Source of the DNA: Caballeronia cordobensis
GTDB lineage: Bacteria; Pseudomonadota; Gammaproteobacteria; Burkholderiales; Burkholderiaceae
NCBI RefSeq assembly: GCF_001544575.2
Contig: NZ_FCNY02000001.1
Location: 62,001 to 126,000 of the forward strand
Length of the DNA stretch: 64,000 bases
Direction of reading: 5' to 3'
Position 1 is the first letter of the stretch; each line of letters begins with the position of its first letter. The notes beneath the pieces were generated by a model. It was not told the DNA's origin and did not search any database. It saw nothing but the letters and a program-made list of their open reading frames with translations. Both the position numbers and the translations under genes were made by a program. This document shows positions 46,872-56,212 of the stretch, piece by piece.

Positions 46872-46963
46872 GCGCACGGCGGGCGACCCGATCGAAGGGC
46901 GCCCGCCCTCATCCGTTCGCCCTAATCCATTCGCCCGCTTCCGTTTCATCTCGACCGTCATCA

Positions 46964-48631
46964 ATGGCCGATTCATCGTTTCCCTTTCTCTCCCGTCAAC
47001 GCGACGTCTCCGTGACCGCCACGGCGCCGCGCGCGCTGCCGTTCTGGCATTACCTCGTCGCCGCCGTGCTCGGCGCCGTCAACACGCTCTCGTTCGCGCC
47101 GACGCCGCATGGCGGCTGGATGGAACTCGTCATCTTCGCGCTGTTCTTCGCGTGGCTTTCGCGCACGAACGGCTGGAAGAGCGCCGCCGCAACCGGCTGG
47201 GCGTTCGGCTTCGGCAACTTCGTGACGGGCGTGTGGTGGCTCTACGTGAGCATGCACGTGTACGGCGGCATGGCCGCGCCGCTCGCCGCCGCCGCGGTCG
47301 CGCTGTTCTCGCTGTATCTCGCGCTCTATCCGGCGTTGTCCGCGGTGGCGTGGTCGTTCGTCGCGGGGCGCGCGCGTTTCGGCGATGAAGACGCCGCCAC
47401 CGCGCGCGACATCGACGCATCGCCGCGTCATGCGCCGACGTGGCACGGCGCGTTCGCGTTCGCGAGCGCGTGGGCGCTCGGCGAATGGCTGCGCGGTCTG
47501 GTGTTCACCGGCTTTCCGTGGCTCGCGAGCGGCTATGCGCAGGTCGACGGGCCGCTCAAGGGCTTCGGCGCGATCGTCGGCGTGTATGGCGTCGGCTGGG
47601 TGCTCGCGCTCGTCGCGGCGCTCGTCGTGCAGGCGGTGTATCACGTTCGCAAGACACGGCGGCTCGCGTTCGCGCCGGGTGTCGTCGCGCTTCTTCTGAT
47701 CGTCGCGGGCATGCTGCTGTCGCTCGTGCAATGGACCACGCCCGCCAACGCGCCGCTCGACGTGCGGCTTCTGCAAGGCAACGTGAAGCAGGAGATGAAG
47801 TTCGAACAGGCGGGCGTCGATGAATCGCTCGCGCTCTACAAGCGGCTCATCACCGCGAAACCCGCCGATCTGATCGTCACGCCGGAAACCGCGCTGCCCA
47901 TTTTGTCCGTGCAGATTCCGCAGGATTTCGCAGTGGCGATACGCAACTTCGCGGACGATACGAACTCGTCGATCCTGTTCGGCGCGATCGGCGTCACGAT
48001 CCTTCCCGATGGCCGCGCGACCGATTTCACCAACAGCCTCTTCGGCGTCACGCCGCACGTGAACGGCGTGTATCGCTACGACAAGCATCATCTCGTGCCC
48101 TTCGGCGAATTCGTGCCGCTCGGCTTTCACTGGTTCGTCCGCATGATGGGCATTCCGCTCGGCGATCTCGCGCGCGGGCCGATCGCGCAGAAGGCGTTCC
48201 TCGTGCATAACCAGCCGGTCGCCGTCGATATCTGCTACGAGGACATCTTCGGCGAAGAGATCGCAAAGACGATTCGCGATCAGGAAACGCCCGCGGGCAT
48301 TCTCATCAACTCGACGAATCTCGCATGGTTCGGCAATACGATTGCGCTCGACCAGCACTTGCAAATCGCGCGCATGCGTTCGATCGAAACCGGCCGGCCG
48401 ATGCTGCGCGCGACCAACACCGGCATGACGGCGGCGATCGCGGCGAACGGCGATGTCATGTCGAAGCTGCCGACATTCACGACCGGCGTGCTCGAAGCGC
48501 GTGTGCAAGGCACGTCGGGCAACACGCCGTATGTGACGAGCGGGAATATGACGGTGATCGCGGTGTCGCTCGTGCTGCTGGCGTTCGGGTTCGCGTTTGC
48601 GCCGAACCGGAAACGCTCCGGCACGCGCTGA
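46964..48631 (+). CDS. lnt: Apolipoprotein N-acyltransferase
   Basis: A 555-residue inner-membrane enzyme that adds the third acyl chain to lipoproteins. It has about seven N-terminal and one C-terminal membrane helices and a periplasmic nitrilase-like domain (about 270-510). The catalytic triad is visible: Glu in VTPETALP, Lys in YDKHHLVPFGE and Cys in VDICYEDIFGEE. FTGFPWLASGYAQVDGPLKGF is the usual pre-domain segment. It starts 92 bases after corC. Confidence 0.95.
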   Translation: MADSSFPFLSRQRDVSVTATAPRALPFWHYLVAAVLGAVNTLSFAPTPHGGWMELVIFALFFAWLSRTNGWKSAAATGWAFGFGNFVTGVWWLYVSMHVYGGMAAPLAAAAVALFSLYLALYPALSAVAWSFVAGRARFGDEDAATARDIDASPRHAPTWHGAFAFASAWALGEWLRGLVFTGFPWLASGYAQVDGPLKGFGAIVGVYGVGWVLALVAALVVQAVYHVRKTRRLAFAPGVVALLLIVAGMLLSLVQWTTPANAPLDVRLLQGNVKQEMKFEQAGVDESLALYKRLITAKPADLIVTPETALPILSVQIPQDFAVAIRNFADDTNSSILFGAIGVTILPDGRATDFTNSLFGVTPHVNGVYRYDKHHLVPFGEFVPLGFHWFVRMMGIPLGDLARGPIAQKAFLVHNQPVAVDICYEDIFGEEIAKTIRDQETPAGILINSTNLAWFGNTIALDQHLQIARMRSIETGRPMLRATNTGMTAAIAANGDVMSKLPTFTTGVLEARVQGTSGNTPYVTSGNMTVIAVSLVLLAFGFAFAPNRKRSGTR

Positions 48632-48805
48632 ACACCGCTTGAAACAAAGCCGCGTCGCGCGCTGCGGCGCGGCGCGTACGCTTCACCCTCCTCCCAAAAA
48701 GCCGCACCCGCCACTCCATTCGGCTAAAATTCAACGTTTCAGCACTTCGGCCGAGCCTCCGAGTCGCGTCGTCACGACGATGGCCGCGCCCCGCACAAGG
48801 CAATC

Positions 48806-49834
48806 ATGCTCACTTTCCAGCAAATCATTCTGACGCTGCAGTCCTACTGGAACGAGAAGGGCTGCGCGCTCCTCCAGCCGATCGACATGGAAGTCGGCGC
48901 GGGCACCTCGCACGTCCATACGTTCCTGCGCGCGATCGGCCCCGAGCCGTGGCGCGCGGCCTACGTTCAACCGTCGCGCCGCCCGAAAGACGGCCGCTAC
49001 GGTGAAAATCCGAACCGCCTGCAGCACTACTATCAGTATCAGGTCGTGCTGAAGCCCGCGCCCGACAACATCCTCGATCTGTATCTCGGCTCGCTCGAAG
49101 CGCTCGGCTTCGACCTGAAGCAGAACGACGTGCGCTTCGTCGAAGACGACTGGGAAAACCCAACGCTCGGCGCGTGGGGTCTCGGCTGGGAAGTGTGGTT
49201 GAACGGCATGGAAGTGACGCAGTTCACGTATTTCCAGCAGGCGGGCGGCATCGACTGCAAGCCCGTGCTCGGCGAAATCACCTACGGTCTCGAACGCCTC
49301 GCCATGTACCTGCAAAAGGTCGAGAACGTGTACGACCTCATCTGGACCGAATGGGAAGAAGACGGCCCGAATGGCAAGGAATTGCGCCGCCTGACCTACG
49401 GCGACGTCTATCACCAGAACGAAGTCGAGCAGTCCACCTACAACTTCGAGCACGCGAACGTCGATCTGCTCTTCACTTTCTTCAAGAGCTACGAAGAAGA
49501 AGCGAAGAAGATGATCGAAGCGAAGCTCGCGCTGCCCGCCTATGAACTCGTGCTGAAGGCCGGCCACACGTTCAATCTGCTCGATGCGCGCGGCGCCATT
49601 TCCGTAACGGAGCGCGCGGCGTATATCGGCCGCATCCGCGCGTTGTCGCGTCTCGTCGCGCAGGCTTACTACGATTCGCGCGAAGCGCTCGGCTTCCCGA
49701 TGCTCGGCAATCCGGTCAGGGGCGATCGCGATCTCGTCACCGACGAGCAGGAAGCGCAGCGTCCCGCATGGGCGCCGCCGCTCAAGGTCGAAAGCGCGCC
49801 GCCGGGCGAAACCCGCAACAACGAACAGGTTTGA
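48806..49834 (+). CDS. glyQ: Glycyl-tRNA synthetase alpha subunit
   Basis: A 342-residue class II catalytic subunit of the bacterial alpha2-beta2 enzyme. [34 protein letters not shown] opens it; [45 protein letters not shown] contains motif 2 and the active-site arginine; [10 protein letters not shown] and [14 protein letters not shown] follow. It is about 40 residues longer than the E. coli subunit because of a C-terminal Ala/Pro extension. The next gene starts 17 bases later. Confidence 0.96.
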   Translation: MLTFQQIILTLQSYWNEKGCALLQPIDMEVGAGTSHVHTFLRAIGPEPWRAAYVQPSRRPKDGRYGENPNRLQHYYQYQVVLKPAPDNILDLYLGSLEALGFDLKQNDVRFVEDDWENPTLGAWGLGWEVWLNGMEVTQFTYFQQAGGIDCKPVLGEITYGLERLAMYLQKVENVYDLIWTEWEEDGPNGKELRRLTYGDVYHQNEVEQSTYNFEHANVDLLFTFFKSYEEEAKKMIEAKLALPAYELVLKAGHTFNLLDARGAISVTERAAYIGRIRALSRLVAQAYYDSREALGFPMLGNPVRGDRDLVTDEQEAQRPAWAPPLKVESAPPGETRNNEQV

Positions 49835-49851
49835 CGAGGCTCGACAGAACA

Positions 49852-51951
49852 ATGACGCAATCCAACAACGCTTCGCTCCTCGTCGAGCTCCTGACCGAAG
49901 AACTGCCGCCGAAGGCGCTCGCGCGTCTCGGCACCGCTTTCGCCGATGGCATCGTGGAGCGGCTCGCCGCGCGCGATCTCATCGACGGAACGCCTGTGTT
50001 CGAGAAGTACGCAACGCCGCGCCGCCTTGCCGTGCTCATCAAGAACGTGCGCGATGTCGCGCCGGAAAAGCAGGTGCGCGAGAAAGTGCTGCCGGTCACG
50101 GTCGCGCTCGATAAGGAAGGCAATCCCACGCCGCCGCTCGCAAAGAAGCTCGCGGCGCTCGGCTTTCCCGACTTTCCGCTCTCCGAGCTCGAACGCGCGC
50201 AGGACGGCAAGGCCGAAGCGTTCTTCCTGCGCTACGCCGCGCCCGGCGCCACGCTCGCCGACGGCCTGCAGGCCGCGCTCGATGAAACGCTCGGCAAGCT
50301 GCCGATTCCGAAGGTCATGACGTATCAGCGCCCGGACGGCACTAGCGTGCAGTTCGTGCGTCCGGTGCAGCGCCTCGTCGCGATGCACGGCCGCGAGGTC
50401 GTGCCGGTCAGCGCGCTCGGCGTCGATTCGGGCGATACGACCATCGGTCATCGGTTCATGTCGCACGGCTTCGTCGCCATCGCTCACGCCGATGACTACG
50501 CCGACACGCTGCGTCACAAGGGCCACGTCGTCGCGAACTTCGACGATCGCCGCGAATCGATCCGCACGCAGCTTCAGGCCTTCGCGGGCGAAGACCGCGT
50601 CGTGATGCCCGAAGCGCTGCTCGACGAAGTGAACGCGCTCGTCGAATGGCCGGTCGTCTACGAATGCCGCTTCGACGAGGAATTCCTGCAAGTGCCGCAG
50701 GAATGTCTGATCCTCACGATGCAGACCAACCAGAAGTACTTCGCGCTCACGGATCAGAACGGCAAGCTGCGCTCGCGCTTTCTGATCGTCTCGAATATCG
50801 ATACGAAGACGCCCGGCGAGATCGTCGAAGGCAACCAGCGCGTCGTGCGCCCGCGTCTTGCCGACGCCAAGTTCTTCTTCACGCAGGACAAGAAGAAGCG
50901 TCTCGAAGACCGCGTGCCGCTGCTCGCGAACGTCGTGTATCACAACAAGCTCGGCTCCACGCTGCAACGGGTCGAGCGCCTGGAAGCGCTCGCGGGCGAA
51001 ATCGCGCCGATGGTCGGCGTCGATGCCGCATTGACGCGCCGCGCCGCGCGTCTCGCGAAGGCGGATCTGCTGACCGACATGGTCGGCGAATTCCCCGAAC
51101 TGCAAGGCACGATGGGCACGTACTACGCGCGCCACGACGGCGAGCCGGAAGAAGTCGCGCTCGCGTGCTCAGAGCATTATCAGCCGCGCTTCTCGGGCGA
51201 TGAAACGCCGTCGACGGGCGTCGGCGCGGCGGTCGCGCTCGCGGACAAGCTGGAAACCATCGTCGGCATCTGGGGCATCGGGCTTGCGCCGACCGGCGAA
51301 AAAGATCCGTTCGCGCTGCGCCGTCACGCGCTCGGCGTGCTGCGTATCCTGCTGGAAAAGAAGCTGCCGGTCGATCTGCGCGATCTCGTCGGCGCGGCGC
51401 AGCGTCAGTTCGCCGGCGTGCCGCACGTCGCCGATTCGCAGGAAGCGGTGTACGCGTTCTTCATCGACCGTTTGCGCGGGCTGTTGCGCGAACGCGGCTT
51501 CGAAGCGAACGATATCGAAGCCGTGCTGAGCCTGAACCCGACGCGGCTTGACGACATCGTCGCGCGCCTCGACGCCGTGCGCGAGTTCGGCGCGCTGCCG
51601 GAAGCCGCGGCGCTCGCGGCCGCCAACAAGCGCATCTCGAACATTCTCAAGAAGTCCGAACAGGGCGCGCCGTCCACGGTGAACAAGGCGCTGCTCGTCG
51701 AAGCGGCCGAGAAGAATCTGTACGCGCAGATCGAAGCGGTTGCGCCGCGCGTGCAAAGCCAGCTCGCCGCGCGCAACTACACGGAAGCGCTCACGGCGCT
51801 CGCCGCTCTGCGCGAAAGCGTCGATACCTTCTTCGACGACGTGATGGTCAACGCCGAAGACCCCGCGCTTCGCAACAACCGTCTCGCGTTGCTGAGCGCG
51901 CTGCATCAGCAGATGAACTGCGTCGCGGACATCTCGAAGCTCGCCGCATAG
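49852..51951 (+). CDS. glyS: Glycyl-tRNA synthetase beta subunit
   Basis: A 699-residue tRNA-binding subunit. The N-terminus has [18 protein letters not shown] and [15 protein letters not shown], as in all GlyS proteins. The HD-like region and the C-terminal anticodon-binding DALR domain (about 590-690, [20 protein letters not shown]) are complete. It is co-transcribed with glyQ, and gmhB starts 10 bases after its stop. Confidence 0.96.
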   Translation: MTQSNNASLLVELLTEELPPKALARLGTAFADGIVERLAARDLIDGTPVFEKYATPRRLAVLIKNVRDVAPEKQVREKVLPVTVALDKEGNPTPPLAKKLAALGFPDFPLSELERAQDGKAEAFFLRYAAPGATLADGLQAALDETLGKLPIPKVMTYQRPDGTSVQFVRPVQRLVAMHGREVVPVSALGVDSGDTTIGHRFMSHGFVAIAHADDYADTLRHKGHVVANFDDRRESIRTQLQAFAGEDRVVMPEALLDEVNALVEWPVVYECRFDEEFLQVPQECLILTMQTNQKYFALTDQNGKLRSRFLIVSNIDTKTPGEIVEGNQRVVRPRLADAKFFFTQDKKKRLEDRVPLLANVVYHNKLGSTLQRVERLEALAGEIAPMVGVDAALTRRAARLAKADLLTDMVGEFPELQGTMGTYYARHDGEPEEVALACSEHYQPRFSGDETPSTGVGAAVALADKLETIVGIWGIGLAPTGEKDPFALRRHALGVLRILLEKKLPVDLRDLVGAAQRQFAGVPHVADSQEAVYAFFIDRLRGLLRERGFEANDIEAVLSLNPTRLDDIVARLDAVREFGALPEAAALAAANKRISNILKKSEQGAPSTVNKALLVEAAEKNLYAQIEAVAPRVQSQLAARNYTEALTALAALRESVDTFFDDVMVNAEDPALRNNRLALLSALHQQMNCVADISKLAA

Positions 51952-51961
51952 AGCGCCGATC

Positions 51962-52519
51962 ATGGTCATGAACAGAAAGCTCGTCATCCTCGATCGCGAC
52001 GGCGTCATCAACGTCGATTCGGATGCGTTCATCAAGTCGCCGGACGAATGGGTCGCCATTCCCGGCAGCCTCGAAGCGATCGCGCGTCTGAATCAGGCGG
52101 GCTATCGCGTGGCGATCGCATCGAACCAGTCGGGCATCGGGCGCGGGCTCTTCGACATGGCCGCACTCAACGCGATGCATCAGAAGATGAATCGCGCGGC
52201 GGCGGCTGTCGGCGGGCGCATCGACGCGGTGTTTTTCTGCCCGCACACGGCCGAAGACCAGTGCGATTGCAGAAAACCGCGGCCCGGCATGTTGCAGCAG
52301 ATCATCGACCGCTTCGAGATCGATCCGGAGGACACGCCGGTCGTCGGCGATTCGCTGCGCGATCTTCAGGCGGGCGCGGCACTCGGCTTTCCCACGCATC
52401 TCGTGCTCACCGGCAAAGGCGAAAAGACGCTCGCGGAAGGCGAACTGCCCGAAGGCACGCTCGTGCACAAGGATCTGCGCGCGTTCGCGCTGCATTTCCT
52501 CGCACGTCATCAAGACTGA
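51962..52519 (+). CDS. gmhB: D-glycero-D-manno-heptose-1,7-bisphosphate 7-phosphatase
   Basis: A 185-residue HAD phosphatase of lipopolysaccharide heptose synthesis. LDRDGVINVDSDAFIKSPDEW (about 9-29) is motif I, SNQSGIGRG (about 55-63) is motif II, and a zinc loop CPHTAEDQCDCRKPRPG (about 94-110) is characteristic of GmhB. GDSLRDLQAGAALGF is motif IV. It begins at 51962, or at a second ATG two codons later. Confidence 0.94.
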   Translation: MVMNRKLVILDRDGVINVDSDAFIKSPDEWVAIPGSLEAIARLNQAGYRVAIASNQSGIGRGLFDMAALNAMHQKMNRAAAAVGGRIDAVFFCPHTAEDQCDCRKPRPGMLQQIIDRFEIDPEDTPVVGDSLRDLQAGAALGFPTHLVLTGKGEKTLAEGELPEGTLVHKDLRAFALHFLARHQD

Positions 52520-52533
52520 TTCCGGCTTCATTC

Positions 52534-53307
52534 ATGCGCTTCATCCGTTCGTTGCTGTTGATGCTTTACTTCATCGTGTACACGGCGCCGTACGCGGTCG
52601 CGTGCTTCATCGCGTTTCCGTTCATGCGCGCCGACAAGCGCTACTGGATGGCGGCGGGCTGGTGCAAATCGACGATCGTCGTGCTGCGGCATCTCATCGG
52701 CATCCGCTATACGATCGAAGGCATGGAGAATCTGCCGAACGGGCCGGCCGTGCTGCTCTCGAAGCATCAGTCCGCATGGGAAACGCTCGCGTTCCCCGCG
52801 CTCATGCCGCGTCCGCTCTGCTACGTGTTCAAGCGCGAGCTGCTGTTCGTGCCGTTCTTCGGCTGGGCGCTCGGGCTCCTGAAGATGGTGCACATCGACC
52901 GCAAGCAGGGCCGCGATGCGTTCGCGTCGGTCACGCGCCAGGGCCGCGCGCGCATGGATGACGGCGCGTGGGTCATCATGTTTCCCGAAGGTACGCGCAC
53001 GCGCGTGGGCAGCCAGGGCAAGTACAAGACGGGCGGCGCGCGCTTCGCGGTCGCGACCGGCGCGCCCGTCGTGCCGATCGCGCATAACGCGGGGCACGTA
53101 TGGCCGCGCAATTCGTTCATCAAATATCCGGGTATAGTCACGGTGTCGATCGGCAAGCCGATCGATACGGCGGGCCTCACGCCCGAAGAAGTGAACACGC
53201 GCGTCGAAAGCTGGATCGAAACGGAAATGCGCCGCATCGATCCGCAAGCTTACGCCGCGCCGAACGCGCAGCCGGGTGAAGCCGGCGCCGCGGGCGCGGG
53301 CCGCTGA
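52534..53307 (+). CDS. 1-acyl-sn-glycerol-3-phosphate acyltransferase-like protein
   Basis: A 257-residue inner-membrane lysophospholipid acyltransferase that would make phosphatidic acid. After one N-terminal helix (about 5-30), block I reads LLSKHQSAWETLAFPAL, so the usual H-x4-D is H-x4-E. Block II FKRELLFVPFFGWALG, block III MFPEGTRTR and block IV PVVPIAHNAG are standard. The Glu variant occurs in a subfamily of proteobacterial PlsC relatives. It begins 15 bases after gmhB. Confidence 0.9.
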   Translation: MRFIRSLLLMLYFIVYTAPYAVACFIAFPFMRADKRYWMAAGWCKSTIVVLRHLIGIRYTIEGMENLPNGPAVLLSKHQSAWETLAFPALMPRPLCYVFKRELLFVPFFGWALGLLKMVHIDRKQGRDAFASVTRQGRARMDDGAWVIMFPEGTRTRVGSQGKYKTGGARFAVATGAPVVPIAHNAGHVWPRNSFIKYPGIVTVSIGKPIDTAGLTPEEVNTRVESWIETEMRRIDPQAYAAPNAQPGEAGAAGAGR

Positions 53308-53393
53308 GCGGCTCACGCTTAAGTCTTACGAGCCGCGGCGTGCCTTACTCGTTCTTCTCGTCATTCCTGCGCCGTGAGCGCAAAGCCGAGCCG

Positions 53394-54323
53394 ATGCAGA
53401 AAGCCCCCTCGCGACAGCGCCCCGCCGTCGCGCTCGACACCCTGCAACTCGATCTGCCGTTCGAGCATGCGCCGGCCTACTCCGGCGCGCCGCCCGCGAG
53501 CAGTCCCGCGCCTTTGCGCGGCGACGTTCCGGGCGCCGATCCCGTTCCCATCCTCACCCCCGCGACACCCGCAACGCCCGCAGCGCCGCTGCCCGATGGC
53601 GTGCGCCTGCGCCGCATCGCGCTCAAGGCGGGCGCGCTCGAATATCGGTTGAAGCGCTCGTCGCGGCGCACGATCGGCTTTTGCATCGACGGCACCGGGC
53701 TCGCGATCACCGCGCCGCGCTGGGTGACGATCGCGGACATCGAGAGCGCGATCCTCGACAAGCAGAACTGGATCGTCAAGAAGATCACGGAATGGCAGAC
53801 GCGCGTCGAGCAGCGCGCGCTGCCGCGGATCGTGTGGAAGGACGGCGCGCAGTTTCCGTATCTCGGCAAGACGATCAGCGTGTCGCTCGGCTCGTCCGCA
53901 AGCGCGCTGTCCTTCGATGACCAAACCAACGTCCTTTCGATCGCCCTGCCCGCACACGCGGACGCGCAGCAGATCAAGGACCGCGTGCAAGGCTGGCTGC
54001 AATCCGAGGCGAAGCGCATCTACGGGGATCGGCTCGCGGTGTACGCGGCGAAGCTCGGCGTGGAGTATCGCGCGTATGCGCTGTCGGCGGCGGCGACGCG
54101 CTGGGGCAGTTGTTCCAGCGACGGCAAAATCCGCCTGAACTGGCGGCTCATCCATTTCCCGATGTCGATCATCGACTACGTGGTCGCGCACGAGCTTGCG
54201 CATCTGCGTGAGATGAATCACAGCCCGCGCTTCTGGCAAACGGTCGAATCCATCTTTCCGGAGTTCCGCGAGGCGCGGCATACGCTCAAGCATCATCCGC
54301 CGGATCTGCTGCCGGCGCTGTGA
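53394..54323 (+). CDS. YgjP/M48-type metallopeptidase domain protein
   Basis: A 309-residue soluble zinc peptidase-like protein. A variable Pro/Ala-rich N-terminus of about 85 residues precedes the core, where DYVVAHELAHLREMNHSPRFW holds the H-E-x2-H zinc motif with a third His after it (about 262-272). The segment YALSAAATRWGSCSSDGKIRLNWRL is the family signature of DUF45/YgjP. The ATG at 53394 is chosen; GTG at 53340 would add 18 residues. Its physiological target is unknown. Confidence 0.85.
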   Translation: MQKAPSRQRPAVALDTLQLDLPFEHAPAYSGAPPASSPAPLRGDVPGADPVPILTPATPATPAAPLPDGVRLRRIALKAGALEYRLKRSSRRTIGFCIDGTGLAITAPRWVTIADIESAILDKQNWIVKKITEWQTRVEQRALPRIVWKDGAQFPYLGKTISVSLGSSASALSFDDQTNVLSIALPAHADAQQIKDRVQGWLQSEAKRIYGDRLAVYAAKLGVEYRAYALSAAATRWGSCSSDGKIRLNWRLIHFPMSIIDYVVAHELAHLREMNHSPRFWQTVESIFPEFREARHTLKHHPPDLLPAL

Positions 54324-54401
54324 GCGTCGTCAGCGTATAAAAAGCGCCGACGGTACAATTTCCTTCCTGCCCCCCCGCAATCACATAAACAGGAACCCAC
54401 C

Positions 54402-54788
54402 ATGCGACTCCTCCATACGATGCTGCGCGTCGGCGATCTGCAGCGTTCCATCGATTTCTACACGCGCATTCTCGGCATGAAAGTGCTGCGTCAAAGCGAA
54501 AACACCGAGTACAAGTACACGCTCGCGTTCGTCGGCTACGGCCCGGAAACCGAGAACAGCGTGCTCGAACTGACCTACAACTGGGGCACCGACAAGTACG
54601 ATCTCGGCACGGCATACGGCCATATCGCGCTCGAAGTCGATGACGCCGCCGATGCGTGCGAGCGCATTCGTCAGGCGGGCGGCAAGGTCACGCGCGAAGC
54701 CGGTCCGGTGAAGGGCGGCACGACCGTGATCGCGTTCGTCGAAGATCCGGACGGCTACAAGGTGGAGCTGATCGAAAAGCATTCCTGA
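54402..54788 (+). CDS. gloA: Lactoylglutathione lyase (glyoxalase I)
   Basis: A 128-residue metalloenzyme that isomerises the methylglyoxal-glutathione hemithioacetal. Metal ligands are in the expected places: His5 in LLHTMLRV, Glu near 56 in [10 protein letters not shown], His near 74 in YGHIALEV and Glu near 122 in YKVELIEK. The lack of insertions puts it with the Ni-dependent bacterial class. It is a single gene 78 bases after the peptidase gene. Confidence 0.94.
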   Translation: MRLLHTMLRVGDLQRSIDFYTRILGMKVLRQSENTEYKYTLAFVGYGPETENSVLELTYNWGTDKYDLGTAYGHIALEVDDAADACERIRQAGGKVTREAGPVKGGTTVIAFVEDPDGYKVELIEKHS

Positions 54789-54937
54789 GTCACGCCGGAC
54801 CCTCGCGCGCCGCACGTTCGCCGCGGCGCGCAAAACTTCGCAATCTCCACGGGCTCGTCCCGACCTTTCGCTCATCGGCGCCCGTTCGCTGGCACAATCG
54901 ACGCTCCAAATCAGTGCACGCCTGACCGAGCCCGCCG

Positions 54938-55867
54938 ATGAGCACGCCCTCTCTCGCCCTGCGCCGCGCCCCGGACGCCACCGCCATCATCGTGATGATC
55001 GCGCTGTGCGGCGCATGGGGATTCCAGCAAGTCGCGATCAAGGAAGCGAACGCATCGATTCCGCCGATGCTCCAAGCCGGCATCCGCTCGCTGATCGCAA
55101 CGTTTCTCGTCTGGATCTGGACGCGCACGCGCGGCGTGCCGCTTTTCCAGCGCGACGACACCCTGCCCGCCGGCCTGCTCGCGGGCGTGCTGTTCGGCGG
55201 CGAGTTCGTCTGCATTTTCTTCGGCCTGAGCCTCACGACCGCGACGCGTATGGCCGTGTTTCTCTACACCGCGCCGTGCTTCACCGCGCTCGGGCTGCAC
55301 TGGTTCGTCGCGGGCGAGCGGCTGTCGCGCGCGCAGTGGAGCGGCATCGCGCTCGCGTTCTGCGGCATCGCGCTGGCCTTCGCCGATGGCTTCCTGCACG
55401 GCAATCCGAACAGCGCGTCGACGCTGCACGGCATCGCGGGCGATGCGCTCGGCATTCTCGCCGGCCTCTTCTGGGCCGCGACGACGGTCGTCGTGCGGGC
55501 GTCCACGCTGGCGCACGCGAGCGCGAGCAAGACGTTGTTCTATCAGCTGGCGGTATCGGCGGTCTTGCTGCTCGTGCTCGCGGCGGGCATCGGGCAGACG
55601 CACGTCGAAGCGGTGTCGCCGCTCACGATCGCGAGCCTCGCGTATCAGGCGATCGTCGTGGCGTTCATCAGCTATCTGACGTGGTTCTGGCTGCTCACGC
55701 GCTATATGGCGTCGCGGCTTTCGGTGTTCTCGTTTCTCACGCCGATCTTCGGCGTCGCCTTTGGCGTGCTGCTGCTCGGCGAGCATTTCACCGCGCGCTT
55801 CATGGCCGCCGCGGCGATGGTGCTCGCGGGCATCGCGCTGGTGAACCGGCCGGCGCGCAAACAATGA
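54938..55867 (+). CDS. DMT-family transporter (EamA domains)
   Basis: A 309-residue inner-membrane protein with ten predicted helices in two EamA repeats (about 20-150 and 165-300). ALCGAWGFQQVAIKEANASIPPMLQAGIRSLIATFLVW and the second-half FLTPIFGVAFGVLLLGEHFTARFMAAAAMVLAGIALVNRP are typical. Such proteins export amino acids, nucleosides or other small metabolites; the substrate is unknown. Confidence 0.88.
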   Translation: MSTPSLALRRAPDATAIIVMIALCGAWGFQQVAIKEANASIPPMLQAGIRSLIATFLVWIWTRTRGVPLFQRDDTLPAGLLAGVLFGGEFVCIFFGLSLTTATRMAVFLYTAPCFTALGLHWFVAGERLSRAQWSGIALAFCGIALAFADGFLHGNPNSASTLHGIAGDALGILAGLFWAATTVVVRASTLAHASASKTLFYQLAVSAVLLLVLAAGIGQTHVEAVSPLTIASLAYQAIVVAFISYLTWFWLLTRYMASRLSVFSFLTPIFGVAFGVLLLGEHFTARFMAAAAMVLAGIALVNRPARKQ

Positions 55868-56212
55868 CTAGTCATAGGCACCAAACTCGCATCTAGGCAA
55901 CAACTCCACTTCTAATTATTGCCGAAAAACAAATTTAGTTCGGACTACACTTATTCAGTCAAACTAAGTGTGCACCTATCTTCTCTGCTGCTCTATTGAA
56001 CTAGAGCGTTCGTGCATGTAAGCGCGCCGCATCCGCTCTTTTCCGATGAGGATTCATCGGCGCAGTAGCACCGGGGCACCTTCTGCATTATTTGCTTCGC
56101 ATAACTGATTTTATGCTTCACATGCGACCAGCGACTGGTCCTGCGGCAATTCCGCCTTCGAGCCCAGCGCCCAACGGTTCGTTTGAAGCCCCCTAACGCA
56201 GAGGTCTAACAA
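55868..56212. other. A+T-rich upstream region of the autotransporter gene
   Basis: 345 bases, lower in G+C than the flanking genes. Nested inverted repeats lie at 55935-55971: TTAGTT with AACTAA, and ACACTTA (55947-55953) with TAAGTGT (55965-55971). They may form an operator or a leader hairpin. A ribosome site AGAGG lies about 10 bases before the GTG start at 56213. No gene is seen. Confidence 0.4.
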
